From assembly GCF_030770395.1 (NCBI RefSeq), contig NZ_CP132480.1:5172846-5236845 (forward strand): a stretch of 64,000 bases of DNA. The letters run 5' to 3'. The DNA comes from Telluria beijingensis. GTDB lineage: Bacteria; Pseudomonadota; Gammaproteobacteria; Burkholderiales; Burkholderiaceae_D. Shown in pieces: positions 1 through 14,115 of the stretch. How positions within the stretch are numbered: the first letter of the stretch is position 1; each line of letters begins with the position of its first letter. The notes beneath the pieces are model-generated. The model did no database searches. It saw only the letters and a list, made by a program, of their open reading frames with translations, and was not told where the DNA came from. The position numbers were made by a program, and so were the translations under genes.

Positions 1-16
1 TCTTCGTAACGCGAGA

Positions 17-46
17 AACTTAGGTTCCCGCCTCCGCGGGAACGAC
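17..46. repeat. REP-like hairpin, single copy at window edge
   Basis: Perfect 8-bp inverted repeat GTTCCCGC-CTCC-GCGGGAAC at 24-43, preceded by CTTAG and followed by GACG. It is the same element found as facing pairs at 8606, 37328, 42041 and 45308 and as a single copy at 14391. A partner copy may lie just outside the window. Confidence 0.7.
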
Positions 47-91
47 GCTTTTGGGCCAACGATTTCAATCTACTGACAAGGGAGGCGAACG

Positions 92-940
92 ATGCGCGAA
101 GAAGACCTGGTGCTCGGCGATGGCCGCACGCTGCACTTCTACGACCTCGCGCCACCCGGCGAGCCTGAGCTGGCAGTGTTCTGGCATCACGGCACGCCGA
201 ACATCGGCCGCCCGCCCGAGCCGCTGTTCGCGCTCGCGGCGGAACTGGGCATCCGCTGGATCGGCTACGACCGCCCTTCGTACGGCGGCTCGTCCGAACG
301 CAGCGGGCGCGACGTCGCCTCGGCCGCCTTCGATGTGGAACGCATCGCCGACCGGCTGGGCATCAAGCGCTTCGCGGTAATGGGCCACTCGGGCGGCGGG
401 CCGCATGCGCTGGCGTGCGCTGCCCTGCTGCCCGAGCGCGTGGTCGCTGCGGTCAGCATCGCGGGCCTTGCGCCGCCCGATGCGGAGGGACTCGACTGGT
501 TCAAGGGCATGGGCAACTACGGCGCCGCTGCACTGCGAGCGGCCGCGCAGGGGCGCGCGGCCAGGGAATATCACGAAACAGCGGGCCTCGAATTCGACCG
601 CGAGATGTTCACGCCTGAAGACTGGGAAGCGCTGGCGGGACCATGGTCATGGTTCGACAGCGTGGTGAGACCGGCAGTAGCCAAGGGGCCGGACGGCGCG
701 ATCGACGACGATGTGGCCTATGTGACGCCGTGGGGCTTCGACTGCATGCAGATCGCCTGCCCGGTGCTGTTCGTGCATGGCATGCAGGATCGCGTAGTGC
801 CGGCGGCGCACGGCGAATGGCTGGCGCAGCGCTGCCGCTGGGCTGAGCTGTGGCGGCGGCCGGACGACGGGCACATCTCGGTGATGAACTATGCCGCGTC
901 CAGCCTGGTATGGCTGCGCGGGCAGTTGCGCGCGGGTTGA
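92..940 (+). CDS. alpha/beta-fold hydrolase
   Basis: A 282-residue protein with an alpha/beta hydrolase layout. The nucleophile elbow is GHSGG with Ser100, an oxyanion-loop HHGTP lies near residue 33, a likely acid is Asp233 (HGMQDRVVP) and the likely catalytic His is His261 (DDGHISV). There is no signal peptide, so it should act in the cytoplasm. The start is supported by a GGGAGG ribosome site about 6 bases upstream of ATG 92. Substrate cannot be told from sequence: esterase, epoxide hydrolase-like and C-C hydrolase members share these motifs. It is convergent with the sodC gene, with a hairpin between them. Confidence 0.85.
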   Translation: MREEDLVLGDGRTLHFYDLAPPGEPELAVFWHHGTPNIGRPPEPLFALAAELGIRWIGYDRPSYGGSSERSGRDVASAAFDVERIADRLGIKRFAVMGHSGGGPHALACAALLPERVVAAVSIAGLAPPDAEGLDWFKGMGNYGAAALRAAAQGRAAREYHETAGLEFDREMFTPEDWEALAGPWSWFDSVVRPAVAKGPDGAIDDDVAYVTPWGFDCMQIACPVLFVHGMQDRVVPAAHGEWLAQRCRWAELWRRPDDGHISVMNYAASSLVWLRGQLRAG

Positions 941-949
941 CCGCGCGTG

Positions 950-983
950 GCGGATGGCGGGCCGTGGGCTGCCATCCGCTTTC
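950..983 (+). terminator. probable hairpin terminator between convergent genes
   Basis: A 9-bp perfect stem, GCGGATGGC (950-958) with GCCATCCGC (971-979), lies 10 bases after the hydrolase stop and is followed by a short TTT. It sits between two convergent genes and could serve both, although the T-tract is weak. Confidence 0.55.
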
Positions 984-993
984 GGGTCGTGCC

Positions 994-1515
994 TTAGTTG
1001 ATCACGCCGCAGGCCATGCGCGCGCCTCCACCACCCAGCGGCGCCGGATGATCGGCGTGATTTTCGCCGCCGGCGTGGACCATCAGGGCCTTGCCCTTGA
1101 TGTCCGACATTTTCAGGCGTGGGGCCAGGACCGGATAGGTGGCCATGCCCTTGGCGTCGACCGACAGCGCAGGGATATCGCCCAGGTGGCCGTCGCCCCA
1201 TGGGGTGCCATGCTTGTTGGTCTTTTGCGGATCGAGGTGGCCGCCTGCAGCGCCGGCCGGCACGGTCTTGCCGTCGGCCTGGTTCGGTGCGCAGCTGCCG
1301 TTGGCGTGGACGTGGAAGCCGTGCAGGCCTGGTGGGAGGTCCTTCAGGTTTGGCGTGAACACGACGCCGTACTTGGTTTCGCTGAGCGTCACAGTGCCGA
1401 TCTCGGCGCCATCGCCTTTTTCGGTGGCCAATTTCAGGGTCACGGTGTTGTCGGCGGCACTGGCGGTTGCGCACACGGCGCTCAGCAGGACGGCACTCAT
1501 CCATCGCATTTTCAT
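994..1515 (-). CDS. sodC: Superoxide dismutase [Cu-Zn], periplasmic
   Basis: A 173-residue precursor; the family converts superoxide to oxygen and hydrogen peroxide in the periplasm. Residues 1-20 form a signal peptide ending ATASA. The copper/zinc signature is present in order: GFHVHANGSC, the zinc-loop region AGGHLDP...HGTPWGDGHLGD, and the C-terminal VHAGGENHADHP...LGGGGARMACGVI. Two cysteines (GSC and ARMACG) are placed for the conserved disulfide. The length matches bacterial SodC. It appears monocistronic, with a GGAGCAAAT ribosome site upstream of ATG 1515. Confidence 0.93.
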   Translation of the reverse strand: MKMRWMSAVLLSAVCATASAADNTVTLKLATEKGDGAEIGTVTLSETKYGVVFTPNLKDLPPGLHGFHVHANGSCAPNQADGKTVPAGAAGGHLDPQKTNKHGTPWGDGHLGDIPALSVDAKGMATYPVLAPRLKMSDIKGKALMVHAGGENHADHPAPLGGGGARMACGVIN

Positions 1516-1695
1516 TATTTGCTCCTTCAGAAGATCTACAGGGATATTAAAAAGCCAACCTAGTGTAGATCATTCTCATGCATGGGGGTGTCCTGCTGAC
1601 GAGGCACAGGAACTGTGGCCCTCTTGCAGCGGCGCATGGCGTTGCCGGCGTTGATCCGGACAATCGCGAGGTGCCGTGTCATTAAAGAGGCCCAA

Positions 1696-2064
1696 ATGAA
1701 AAGCTGGCGAACTGCGTTGCTCGTCTTGCTGCCACTGACCGTCGGCGCGCTAGCGGCAGACGACGGTTGGTACAAGACGTTCTCGGGTACGTACTGGATC
1801 TACGGCGGTTCGCTCGGGGATAGTGGTCCCCCTACTGCCGAGGACAAGAAGATTGGGTTTTCGCTCGACGGCAAAGCGGCGCGAGAGATCTTCGATGCCA
1901 TCGGGCCGGACGTACACGATCCATGCACGGAAGGAAGCGGGACCCGGGTTCGACACAAGGACGACGGGAATCTTTCGTGTAGTCGGTCGGCGGAAGGGGA
2001 ATACCTGTGCAATTTCGGATTCGATCTTCGGTCAGGCAAAAGTATCGGGGCCATTATCTGCTAA
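1696..2064 (+). CDS. Exported hypothetical protein
   Basis: A 122-residue protein starting MKSWRTALLVLLPLTVGALA, a clear signal peptide probably cleaved before ADDGWYK. ATG 1696 is preferred over an upstream in-frame ATG at 1615 because the signal peptide begins here and AGAGG precedes it. The mature part is short, contains three cysteines and ends CNFGFDLRSGKSIGAIIC; I do not recognise a family. The region downstream turns AT-rich toward the ATPase module, so this gene marks the left flank of the core sequence. Confidence 0.6.
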   Translation: MKSWRTALLVLLPLTVGALAADDGWYKTFSGTYWIYGGSLGDSGPPTAEDKKIGFSLDGKAAREIFDAIGPDVHDPCTEGSGTRVRHKDDGNLSCSRSAEGEYLCNFGFDLRSGKSIGAIIC

Positions 2065-2325
2065 TAGAGCAAAGTTGCCTGCCTGATTTATGTGTACGAA
2101 CTCAATATAGTCATCCCGAGGATTTTGGGAATGCTACATTCCGCTCACCGTGCGACGTTAGTGCGTGCCTACCTTTTTTATTCCACCAGTCTGTTCGCAG
2201 AAGCAAGCAATAAGGAACCAAGTGTTTGCTTTTTTGGCAAGTTGGATCCGCTGCGGCACTATTGGGCCCCGTTACTATCCGATTCAAGCCATAGATGGGC
2301 GCGACCCGCTTTGCACCGCTGACTT

Positions 2326-2778
2326 TTATCCTGGGCCATCGAAGCTAAGTGCTCGCTCAAAAGTGAATTCTCGATTCTGTGATACCACATGTAGTGGGCC
2401 ATTGAAGCTTTTCTTAAACCTCGCAGCATATTTGGCAATTTTTGTGTTAAATGCAGGAACTCTAGAACTGACAATTAGTGCGGCGATGCCCCCTTGACGA
2501 TAATTCTTATCGCGCCAATAGCTTGCAGTCTCAAAAACTTGCTCGACCGCATGATCAACATCCATGCCCTTTAGTTCGATTACTAGATCACCGACCTTTA
2601 GCTTTGCAAGCACAAAGTCGCTAGCTACGACGTTTTTAAGAAGCGCACCATCCACTTGAACCAAATGAAATGTCTCTTTAGTAGCGTTTAAGAAAATGGC
2701 CTTCCTTCCATTTTCCTCAATTTTTATTTTTGAATGCTTTATCGATTTAGCAAATGCTGTTAAGTCTTTATGAATCAT
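2326..2778 (-). CDS. Small PD-(D/E)xK nuclease-like partner of the ATPase
   Basis: A 150-residue protein. Residues 42-80 read like a restriction-endonuclease-fold core: VDGALL, then Asp54 (ASDFVLAKL), then E68-L-K70 (VIELKG), then Gln80 in HAVEQ. This is the usual D...ExK...Q order of that superfamily, with the helix after ELKG typical of it. Its ATG overlaps the stop of the ATPase gene by 4 bases (ATGA), so the two are translationally coupled. Codon use and base composition are AT-rich, unlike the flanking genes, which points to transfer. Nuclease activity is inferred from motif order only; the fold could also be a non-catalytic relative. Confidence 0.65.
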   Translation of the reverse strand: MIHKDLTAFAKSIKHSKIKIEENGRKAIFLNATKETFHLVQVDGALLKNVVASDFVLAKLKVGDLVIELKGMDVDHAVEQVFETASYWRDKNYRQGGIAALIVSSRVPAFNTKIAKYAARFKKSFNGPLHVVSQNREFTFERALSFDGPG

Positions 2779-4040
2779 TGAACATCCTCAATCTCGAGCA
2801 AGCGCATGTACTCCTTTGCAATGTCGCCGGAAACATCATCCAAATACGCAGCATCAATTAGCCCATCCGAGTCGATTATGTTCTCCAACACTCCATCTCG
2901 AATCGCATAAGCATTCACGTTCTTGGCCCCAATCCAAGCACTTCGTGGAATAATAACTTGTACTTTTGAACGCTTAGCTTCTGAATGAGAGCGCCCTAGC
3001 TGCCCAGCTTTGATTAAATTATTTATCTTTACCAACACGTAGGGACTGTGAGTAGTTAATACTAGATCGGTTCGACTGCCTGGGCGTGCAATGGTTGATC
3101 CGAATATTTCAACTAGGCTGCTTTGCGCTGATGGGAAAAGATGCGCCTCTGGCTCCTCAATATAAATCACCTGTTTTGCTCCCCGCATTAATAGTCGGGG
3201 CATCACTGCTGCGAGTGGCAACAACTCCTGCTGACCAGACGATAATGCTGAAAGAGGAACTTTTCTTCCATCAGCACATTCGACGAATTCTTGATCACCG
3301 CTATTTATAAGACGCCCCCCAAGTATTTTAGCGAATGCATCTTCCGCGGCTAGGTGCGAATCTTTATTTCTTTCATTAAAATAGTAATTTCTTCGGTCTT
3401 TATATGTCGCAAATATTCTACCAAACTGAATGATAAGTGGGTCTAGTACCCGCCCTTGTTCAAACGCAGCGACAGCCTTACCAATACTTGTAAAAAAAGA
3501 CCTCCCTGCAGGTATAAACATCTGACTATCGACATAATCTCGACCTAGCAGTCTCGACGCTGCTCTATCACTTATATCACGTATCCGCCACTCAGCCTCA
3601 TAATCATAGCCACGTAATGGCTTGCTGGATTTTTTTTCGTTTTGCTTAGCCACAATCTTACGCGTATCTTCATATTGCGTCGCAAATTCAGGCGATAATT
3701 TCACCCTAAAATTTTCACTAACCTTTTTACTATAACTAATCCGACTCAATGAAATCTTATAATTTCCAGCGTTAAATACGATTGAAAACTTCCCCTCCCC
3801 CCACGCGGAATAAGGGAACCACTCACGGAACTTATTAGATATGTAGTCTCGATAAGAATCTATACTTCCACCCTCAGCAATAAAGACTGGCTGATGGTGC
3901 AAAATATCTATAAAAAAATAAGCGAGTTTACATAAAACGCTTTTTCCACTTGCCTGCGGCCCAATTAAGATTGTTAGCCGATTAAACTCCAATACTGCAC
4001 TTTTAATGCACGAAAAGTTTTGAACCGATAAACTGCGCAT
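2775..4040 (-). CDS. AAA/ABC-type ATPase, AAA15/OLD-like
   Basis: A 421-residue protein carrying a complete SMC/ABC-type nucleotide-binding set: Walker A GPQASGKS (27-34), signature LSSGQQE (266-272), Walker B VIYIEEPEAH (291-300) and an H-loop TTHSPY (329-334). The N-terminus LSVQNFSCIKSAVLEFNRLTILIG is the usual start of RecF/OLD/AAA15 ATPases. No TOPRIM domain follows, so it is not a full OLD nuclease; the nuclease function may sit in the overlapping downstream gene. Such ATPase-effector pairs are common in antiphage modules. The pair lies just beyond the rpoC terminator in AT-rich DNA. Which known defence type it belongs to, if any, cannot be decided here. Confidence 0.85.
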   Translation of the reverse strand: MRSLSVQNFSCIKSAVLEFNRLTILIGPQASGKSVLCKLAYFFIDILHHQPVFIAEGGSIDSYRDYISNKFREWFPYSAWGEGKFSIVFNAGNYKISLSRISYSKKVSENFRVKLSPEFATQYEDTRKIVAKQNEKKSSKPLRGYDYEAEWRIRDISDRAASRLLGRDYVDSQMFIPAGRSFFTSIGKAVAAFEQGRVLDPLIIQFGRIFATYKDRRNYYFNERNKDSHLAAEDAFAKILGGRLINSGDQEFVECADGRKVPLSALSSGQQELLPLAAVMPRLLMRGAKQVIYIEEPEAHLFPSAQSSLVEIFGSTIARPGSRTDLVLTTHSPYVLVKINNLIKAGQLGRSHSEAKRSKVQVIIPRSAWIGAKNVNAYAIRDGVLENIIDSDGLIDAAYLDDVSGDIAKEYMRLLEIEDVQ

Positions 4041-4211
4041 ATAGTTTCGCTATATAAAATATATTTTAATTTATAAATTGAATTGAGAAGGTACTAGTCG
4101 GCACGGGATTAGTAAATTCCAATTACCGGCGAGCGTATACATTGGAATTGAAAATCCTATAACTCATACATCACCTAAATTAGTATAACTCAACCGATGT
4201 TTTCGCAGCTT
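4041..4211. other. AT-rich intergenic tract upstream of the ATPase module
   Basis: No coding frame is credible here. It is strongly AT-rich compared with the rpoC side and must hold the promoter of the ATPase-nuclease pair, but several TA-rich stretches could serve as a -10 element and I cannot choose one. Confidence 0.4.
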
Positions 4212-4240
4212 AAAAAAAAACGGCACCCCTCAGGGTGCCG
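4212..4240 (-). terminator. rpoC rho-independent terminator
   Basis: Read on the minus strand: CGGCACCC-TGAG-GGGTGCCG (4240-4221), an 8-bp perfect stem, followed directly by nine T residues (4220-4212). It ends the rpoBC transcript 22 bases after the rpoC stop. Confidence 0.95.
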
Positions 4241-4262
4241 CTTCCACTAACAACTTACGCGA

Positions 4263-7200
4263 TCACTCGCCGTCGTTATGCTGCTCAGCCGAAGCCTGCG
4301 CAGTCTGCTGGTCTTCCATCGCCTGCAGCTCGGCAGCCATATTGGCCTTCTCCTGCTGCAGCAGCGCCTGGCGCTCTTCCGCTTCCCACACTTCCTTCTC
4401 TTTGCGGGCGCGGTGGAATGCCAGACCGGTACCGCCAGGAATCAGGCGACCGACGATGACGTTCTCTTTCAGGCCGCGCAGACCGTCGCGCTTGCCCATG
4501 ATCGCCGCTTCGGTCAGCACGCGGGTGGTTTCCTGGAACGATGCCGCCGAGATGAACGAGTCGGTCGACAGCGATGCCTTGGTAATACCCAGCAGCACGT
4601 TTTCGTACTGCGCCGGCAGCTTGCCGACGGCGTTGACCTTGTCGTTCTCTTCCAGCAGTTCCGAACGCTCCACCTGCTCGCCGACGATGTAGTCGGTGTC
4701 GCCTGCTTCGGTGATCTGGACACGACGCAGCATCTGGCGAACGATCACCTCGATGTGCTTGTCGTTGATCTTCACGCCCTGCAGACGGTACACGTCCTGC
4801 ACTTCGTCGACGATGTAGCGGGCCAGCGCTTCGATACCCAGCAGGCGCAGGATGTCTTGCGGATCGGCCGGGCCGTCCACGATCATCTCGCCCTTGTTCA
4901 CCACCTGGCCGTCGTGCACCAGCACTTGCTTGTCCTTGGTAATCAGGAACTCGTGCTTGTTGCCGTCCATGTCGGTGATTTCCAGGCGCTGCTTGCCCTT
5001 GGTCTCTTTACCGAACGCCACGGTACCGGTGACTTCCGCCAGCATGCCCGCGTCTTTCGGCGAACGTGCTTCGAACAGTTCGGCAACGCGCGGCAGACCA
5101 CCGGTAATGTCGCGGGTCTTCTGCGATTCGGTTGGGATACGTGCCAGCACTTCACCCACGGTCGCTTGCTGACCGTCCTTGACCATGATCAGCGCGCCGA
5201 CCTGGAAGCCGATCGTCACGGCGTGTTCGGTGCCGGCGATCTTCACTTCCTGGCCTTCTTCGTTCAGCAGCTTGACCTGCGGACGCAGCACCTTGCCCGA
5301 ACCACGACGCTTCGGATCGATTGCCACCAGGGTCGACAGGCCGGTCACTTCGTCGACCTGGCGAGCGACGGTGACGCCCTCTTCCACGTTCTCGAACTTG
5401 ATCGTACCGGCGTACTCGGTGATGATCGGACGGGTCAGCGGGTCCCAGGTCGCCAGTGCCAGGCCGGCCTTGACGGTCTGGCCATCCTTGACCAGCAGGG
5501 TCGCGCCGTACGGCACCTTGTGACGCTCGCGCTCACGGCCGTGGTCGTCGGTGATCAGCACTTCGCCCGAACGGGTAATGACGATTTGCGCGCCCTTGCC
5601 GTTGGTGACGTAACGCATGGTCGCGGTGAAGCGGACCGTACCGTTCGACTTGGCTTCGACCGATGATGCCACTGCTGCACGCGATGCCGCACCACCGATG
5701 TGGAAGGTACGCATGGTCAGCTGGGTACCCGGCTCACCGATCGACTGTGCAGCGACAACACCGACTGCTTCGCCGCTGTTGACCAGCATGCCGCGGCCCA
5801 GGTCGCGGCCGTAGCACTTGGCGCACAGGCCGTAGCGCGTGTCGCAGTTCAGCGGGGTGCGGACCTTCACTTCGTCGATGCCGACGCGTTCGATCTCTTC
5901 GACCATGTCTTCGTCCAGCAGCGTGCCGGCTTCGTACAGGGTTTCCTGGGTTTCAGGGTTGACGACGTCGGTGCCTGCCACGCGGCCGAGGATACGGTCG
6001 CGCAGGGCTTCGATGACTTCACCGCCTTCGACCAGCGCCTTCATGTGGGTGCCGTTGCTGGTGCCGCAATCGTCTTCGATCACCACCAGGTCTTGCGTCA
6101 CGTCCACCAGACGACGGGTCAGGTAACCCGAGTTCGCGGTCTTCAGTGCCGTATCCGCCAGACCTTTACGAGCGCCGTGGGTCGAGATGAAGTACTGCAG
6201 AACGTTCAGGCCTTCGCGGAAGTTCGCGGTAATCGGCGTTTCGATAATCGAACCGTCCGGTTTCGCCATCAGGCCGCGCATACCCGCCAGCTGGCGGATC
6301 TGGGCTGCCGAACCACGGGCGCCCGAGTCGGCCATCATGTAAATCGCGTTGAACGATTCCTGGGTGCCTTCGGTGCCGTCGCGCTTGGTGACTGGCTCGA
6401 TCTTGAGCTGGTCCATCATCGCCTTGCCGACTTCATCCGAGGTCTTGCCCCAGATGTCGACGACCTTGTTGTAACGCTCGCCGGCCGTGACCAGACCCGA
6501 GCTGTACTGCTGCTCGATCTGTTTCACTTCGGCTTCGGCGGTCGCGATCATGCCCTTCTTGACGTCCGGGATCAGCATGTCGTCGACAGCGATCGAGATA
6601 CCGGCGCGGGTTGCCAGGCGGAAGCCCGACTGCATCAGCTTGTCGGCGAAAACGACGGTCGCACGCAGGCCGCACTTGCGGAACGACGTGTTGATCAGCT
6701 TCGAGATTTCTTTCTTCTTCAGCGAGCGGTTCAGCACCGAGAACGGCAGGCCTTTCGGCAAGATCTCGGACAGGATCGCACGGCCGACGGTGGTCTCGTA
6801 GCGGGTCACGGTCTGGTCGAAGCCGCCTTCGGCGTTGCGTGGGTATTCCACGATACGCACGGTGATGCGGGTCGCCAGTTCGACTTCCTTGTTGTCGTAC
6901 GCGCGGATCACTTCCGACACGTCCGGGAACATCATGCCTTCGCCCTTGCCGTTGATGGCTTCGCGCGACGCGTAGTACAGACCCAGCACGATATCCTGGG
7001 ACGGCACGATCGACGGTTCGCCGTTCGACGGGAACAGGATGTTGTTCGACGCCAGCATCAGCGTACGCGCTTCCATCTGCGCTTCGATCGACAGCGGGAC
7101 GTGGACTGCCATCTGGTCACCGTCGAAGTCGGCGTTGAACGCCGCGCAGACCAGCGGGTGCAGCTGGATTGCCTTGCCTTCGATCAGGACTGGCTCGAAC

Positions 7201-8507
7201 GCCTGGATGCCGAGACGGTGCAGCGTAGGCGCACGGTTCAGCATGATCGGGTGTTCCTTGATGACTTCTTCCAGGATGTCCCAGACCACTGGCTCTTGCA
7301 CTTCAACCAGTTTCTTCGCAGCCTTGATGGTGGTCGCGAGACCCATCAGTTCCAGCTTGTTGAAGATGAACGGTTTGAACAGTTCCAGGGCCATCAGCTT
7401 CGGCAGGCCGCACTGGTGCAGTTTCAGCTGTGGACCGACCACGATGACCGAACGGCCCGAGTAGTCGACGCGCTTACCGAGCAAGTTCTGACGGAAACGA
7501 CCGCCCTTACCCTTGATCATCTCGGCCAGCGACTTCAGCGGACGCTTGTTGGCGCCGGTCATCGCTTTGCCGCGACGGCCGTTGTCCAGCAGCGAGTCCA
7601 CTGCTTCCTGCAGCATGCGCTTTTCGTTACGCGTAATGATTTCCGGAGCGCGCAGTTCCATCAGGCGCTTCAGGCGGTTATTACGGTTGATGACGCGGCG
7701 ATACAGGTCGTTCAGGTCGGACGTGGCGAAACGGCCGCCATCCAGCGGGACGAGCGGACGCAGTTCTGGCGGCAGGACCGGCAGGACTTCCATGATCATC
7801 CACTCAGGCTTGATGCCCGAACGCTGGAACGCCTCGAGCACTTTCAGGCGCTTGGCGTATTTCTTGATCTTGGCTTCGGATTTCGATTCCTTGAGTTCCA
7901 CGCGCAGGGCTTCGGCATCGCGGTGGATGTCGATCGAGCGCAGCAGTTCACGGATACCTTCGGCGCCCATGAAGGCGGTGAAGTCGTCGCCGTACTCTTC
8001 GTACTTGGCGGCGTAGTCGTCTTCCGACATGATCTGGCTCTTCTTGAGCGGGGTCATGCCAGGATCGGTGACGACGTATGCTTCGAAGTACAGCACGCGT
8101 TCGATATCGCGCAGGGTCATGTCCAGGACCATGCCCAGGCGCGACGGCAGCGATTTCAGGAACCAGATGTGGGCGACCGGCGATGCCAGTTCGATGTGGC
8201 CCATGCGCTCACGGCGCACTTTGGCCAGGGTGACTTCGACGCCGCACTTTTCGCAGATCACGCCGCGGTGCTTCAGGCGCTTGTACTTGCCGCACAGGCA
8301 TTCATAGTCCTTGATCGGGCCAAAGATCTTGGCGCAGAACAGGCCGTCGCGCTCAGGCTTGAACGTGCGGTAGTTGATGGTTTCCGGCTTCTTGACTTCG
8401 CCGAACGACCACGAACGGATTTTTTCAGGCGACGCCAGGCCAATCTTGATGGCGTCGAAACTTTCGTTTTGCTGAACTTGCTTGAATAGATCGAGCAGTG
8501 CTTTCAT
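4263..8507 (-). CDS. rpoC: DNA-directed RNA polymerase subunit beta'
   Basis: A 1414-residue protein of full family length. The N-terminal zinc site is visible as Cys70, Cys72, Cys85 and Cys88 (CLCGKY...CEKCG). The catalytic magnesium loop [12 protein letters not shown] lies near residue 460 and a second cysteine set, [13 protein letters not shown], lies in the C-terminal half. With beta it forms the catalytic centre of RNA polymerase. ATG 8507 is preceded by GGAG at good spacing. It is the last gene of the rpoBC unit and has its own strong terminator. Confidence 0.99.
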   Translation of the reverse strand: MKALLDLFKQVQQNESFDAIKIGLASPEKIRSWSFGEVKKPETINYRTFKPERDGLFCAKIFGPIKDYECLCGKYKRLKHRGVICEKCGVEVTLAKVRRERMGHIELASPVAHIWFLKSLPSRLGMVLDMTLRDIERVLYFEAYVVTDPGMTPLKKSQIMSEDDYAAKYEEYGDDFTAFMGAEGIRELLRSIDIHRDAEALRVELKESKSEAKIKKYAKRLKVLEAFQRSGIKPEWMIMEVLPVLPPELRPLVPLDGGRFATSDLNDLYRRVINRNNRLKRLMELRAPEIITRNEKRMLQEAVDSLLDNGRRGKAMTGANKRPLKSLAEMIKGKGGRFRQNLLGKRVDYSGRSVIVVGPQLKLHQCGLPKLMALELFKPFIFNKLELMGLATTIKAAKKLVEVQEPVVWDILEEVIKEHPIMLNRAPTLHRLGIQAFEPVLIEGKAIQLHPLVCAAFNADFDGDQMAVHVPLSIEAQMEARTLMLASNNILFPSNGEPSIVPSQDIVLGLYYASREAINGKGEGMMFPDVSEVIRAYDNKEVELATRITVRIVEYPRNAEGGFDQTVTRYETTVGRAILSEILPKGLPFSVLNRSLKKKEISKLINTSFRKCGLRATVVFADKLMQSGFRLATRAGISIAVDDMLIPDVKKGMIATAEAEVKQIEQQYSSGLVTAGERYNKVVDIWGKTSDEVGKAMMDQLKIEPVTKRDGTEGTQESFNAIYMMADSGARGSAAQIRQLAGMRGLMAKPDGSIIETPITANFREGLNVLQYFISTHGARKGLADTALKTANSGYLTRRLVDVTQDLVVIEDDCGTSNGTHMKALVEGGEVIEALRDRILGRVAGTDVVNPETQETLYEAGTLLDEDMVEEIERVGIDEVKVRTPLNCDTRYGLCAKCYGRDLGRGMLVNSGEAVGVVAAQSIGEPGTQLTMRTFHIGGAASRAAVASSVEAKSNGTVRFTATMRYVTNGKGAQIVITRSGEVLITDDHGRERERHKVPYGATLLVKDGQTVKAGLALATWDPLTRPIITEYAGTIKFENVEEGVTVARQVDEVTGLSTLVAIDPKRRGSGKVLRPQVKLLNEEGQEVKIAGTEHAVTIGFQVGALIMVKDGQQATVGEVLARIPTESQKTRDITGGLPRVAELFEARSPKDAGMLAEVTGTVAFGKETKGKQRLEITDMDGNKHEFLITKDKQVLVHDGQVVNKGEMIVDGPADPQDILRLLGIEALARYIVDEVQDVYRLQGVKINDKHIEVIVRQMLRRVQITEAGDTDYIVGEQVERSELLEENDKVNAVGKLPAQYENVLLGITKASLSTDSFISAASFQETTRVLTEAAIMGKRDGLRGLKENVIVGRLIPGGTGLAFHRARKEKEVWEAEERQALLQQEKANMAAELQAMEDQQTAQASAEQHNDGE

Positions 8508-8605
8508 GTATCACTCCAAAGGTGATTGATTCTGTACTAAATACTACTACCGCCAACTTCTCACCGATTTTCGCCGGCGCTTGCCAAACCCCCTACCCCT
8601 GAAAA

Positions 8606-8685
8606 CGTCATTCCCGCGCAGGCGGGAATCCAAGTTCGTTCGCTCTATTCGCGAAGCTTAGGTTCCCGCCTGCGCGGGAACGACG
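8606..8685. repeat. REP/BIME-like facing pair between rpoB and rpoC
   Basis: Two REP-like units face each other: TTCCCGCGCAGGCGGGAA (8611-8628) and GTTCCCGCCTGCGCGGGAAC (near 8662-8681), separated by about 33 bases. The first reads CGTCATTCCCGC...AATCCAAG, the second CTTAGGTTCCCGC...AACGACG. Each unit folds alone and the pair can fold together. In most bacteria the rpoB-rpoC gap is short; here it is 229 bases and the element fills its middle. Confidence 0.85.
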
Positions 8686-8736
8686 ATTCAGGAGCAGCGG
8701 GCCGGGCCCGAAGGCTGGCGGCCATGCTGGCCCTGC

Positions 8737-12846
<4,110 letters not shown>

Positions 12847-13146
12847 GGACACTCCGTGAGTGACAGAAAGGATGGAGAATTCAGGAATTGCCAGTGGCGA
12901 ACGCCACTACCACACGCAAGCCCTGAAGTCTCTTACTCTTTCGCGCCAGATGAAAAGGACAAGCAAACTGCTGTGATACGATGCTGCTGAAACGGGGTAT
13001 TACTTGTTCCCTGTCGCCATGTAAAACCTGACGTTTGCCGCAGGGACGACAAAAGAGCCAAAGCCGCATCCCCTGCCTTCCGGCAGGTTTTGCAAGCTTT
13101 GACTCCCGCGCTGGGCACTGTATTTCAAGCGCCCGGTGCTGTTGTA
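12847..13146 (-). promoter_or_regulatory. rplL-rpoB intergenic region with small hairpin
   Basis: No gene. It contains a hairpin CCTGCC-GGAA-GGCAGG with a GNRA loop on the minus strand (13072-13087). In enterobacteria the equivalent gap holds a partial attenuator and an RNase III site that set the rplL:rpoB ratio. A similar job is likely by position but is not shown by the sequence, since no T-tract follows the stem. Confidence 0.45.
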
Positions 13147-13524
13147 TTACTTCAGTTCGGCCTTGGCGCCAGCTTCTTCCAGCTTCTTCTTGGCGGCTTC
13201 AGCGTCAGCTTTCGGCAGGGCTTCTTTCACGGTCTTCGGTGCGCCGTCGACCACGTCCTTGGCTTCTTTCAGGCCCAGGCCGGTGATTTCGCGGACGGCC
13301 TTGATGACGCCGACCTTGTTCGCGCCGACTTCGGTCAGCACGACGTTGAATTCGGTCTGCTCTTCAGCAGCAGCTGCACCGCCAGCGGCGCCGCCAGCTG
13401 CCGGTGCTGCCATTGCAGCTGCCGACACGCCGAACTTCTCTTCGAAAGCCTTGACCAGTTCGTTCAGGTCCATGACGGACATTTCGCTCACTGCGTTCAG
13501 GATATCGTCTTTGCTAATTGCCAT
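13147..13524 (-). CDS. rplL: Large ribosomal subunit protein bL12
   Basis: A 125-residue bL12. It has the N-terminal dimerisation helix ([20 protein letters not shown]), an Ala/Gly-rich hinge around residues 36-55, and the factor-binding C-terminal domain ([20 protein letters not shown]...[12 protein letters not shown]). It forms the ribosomal stalk that recruits GTPase factors. It sits 60 bases after rplJ, as usual, and is presumably co-regulated with it through the L10 leader. Confidence 0.99.
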   Translation of the reverse strand: MAISKDDILNAVSEMSVMDLNELVKAFEEKFGVSAAAMAAPAAGGAAGGAAAAEEQTEFNVVLTEVGANKVGVIKAVREITGLGLKEAKDVVDGAPKTVKEALPKADAEAAKKKLEEAGAKAELK

Positions 13525-13584
13525 TTGAAACTCCAGTTAATTTGTGTGTAGTTCAGTTAGTACTTGAGAAAAAAGGCTGTGCTA

Positions 13585-14115
13585 TTAAGCAGCAGCGGTT
13601 TCTTCGGCTGCAGGAGCAGCTTCCGAACCTTCGCCTTTTTTCGCTGCCAGTGCAGCCAGACCACGTGCAAAGCCCGACACCGGAGCCAGCATGACGCCCA
13701 ACAACTGCGAGATGAGGACTTCACGGGATGGGATGCTTGCCAACGCGGTAACACCAGCTACGTCGAGCTGCTTACCTGCGTAGTTACCGGCTTTGATGAC
13801 CAGCTTGTCGTTGGTTTTAGCGAAGTCATTGATGACTTTTGCTGCAGCAACGGCGTCGTCCGAGATCGAATAGATCAGCGGACCGGTCATGGAATCAGCC
13901 AGCGAGGCAAACTGCGTGCCTTCGACAGAGCGACGAGCCAGCGTGTTCTTCAGAACACGCAGGTACACGCCCTGGGCACGTGCGGTTGCACGGAGCTTGG
14001 TCAAGTGACTAACCTGGATGCCACGGTACTCGGCCACGACGATGGTTTGCGCAGTTGCTACTTTTGCGGAAACTTCTTCGACGACGACCTTCTTGTCATT
14101 CAGATTAAGACCCAC
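13585..14115 (-). CDS. rplJ: Large ribosomal subunit protein uL10
   Basis: A 176-residue uL10, the base of the L12 stalk. The start is GTG 14115 (reads as [15 protein letters not shown]): AAGGAG precedes it by 7 bases, and uL10 proteins begin at this point, so the longer frame to 14166 is not used. The conserved rRNA-binding section [33 protein letters not shown] is intact, and the C-terminal Ala-rich tail that carries L12 is present. L10 (with L12) normally represses its own mRNA by binding the leader upstream. Confidence 0.98.
   Translation of the reverse strand: MGLNLNDKKVVVEEVSAKVATAQTIVVAEYRGIQVSHLTKLRATARAQGVYLRVLKNTLARRSVEGTQFASLADSMTGPLIYSISDDAVAAAKVINDFAKTNDKLVIKAGNYAGKQLDVAGVTALASIPSREVLISQLLGVMLAPVSGFARGLAALAAKKGEGSEAAPAAEETAAA

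Noticed and set aside
5700..8489. A 929-residue open frame opposite rpoC
   Set aside because: Fully antisense to a conserved essential gene, with His/Gln/Arg-rich low-complexity content typical of the complement of GC-rich codons. No motif.
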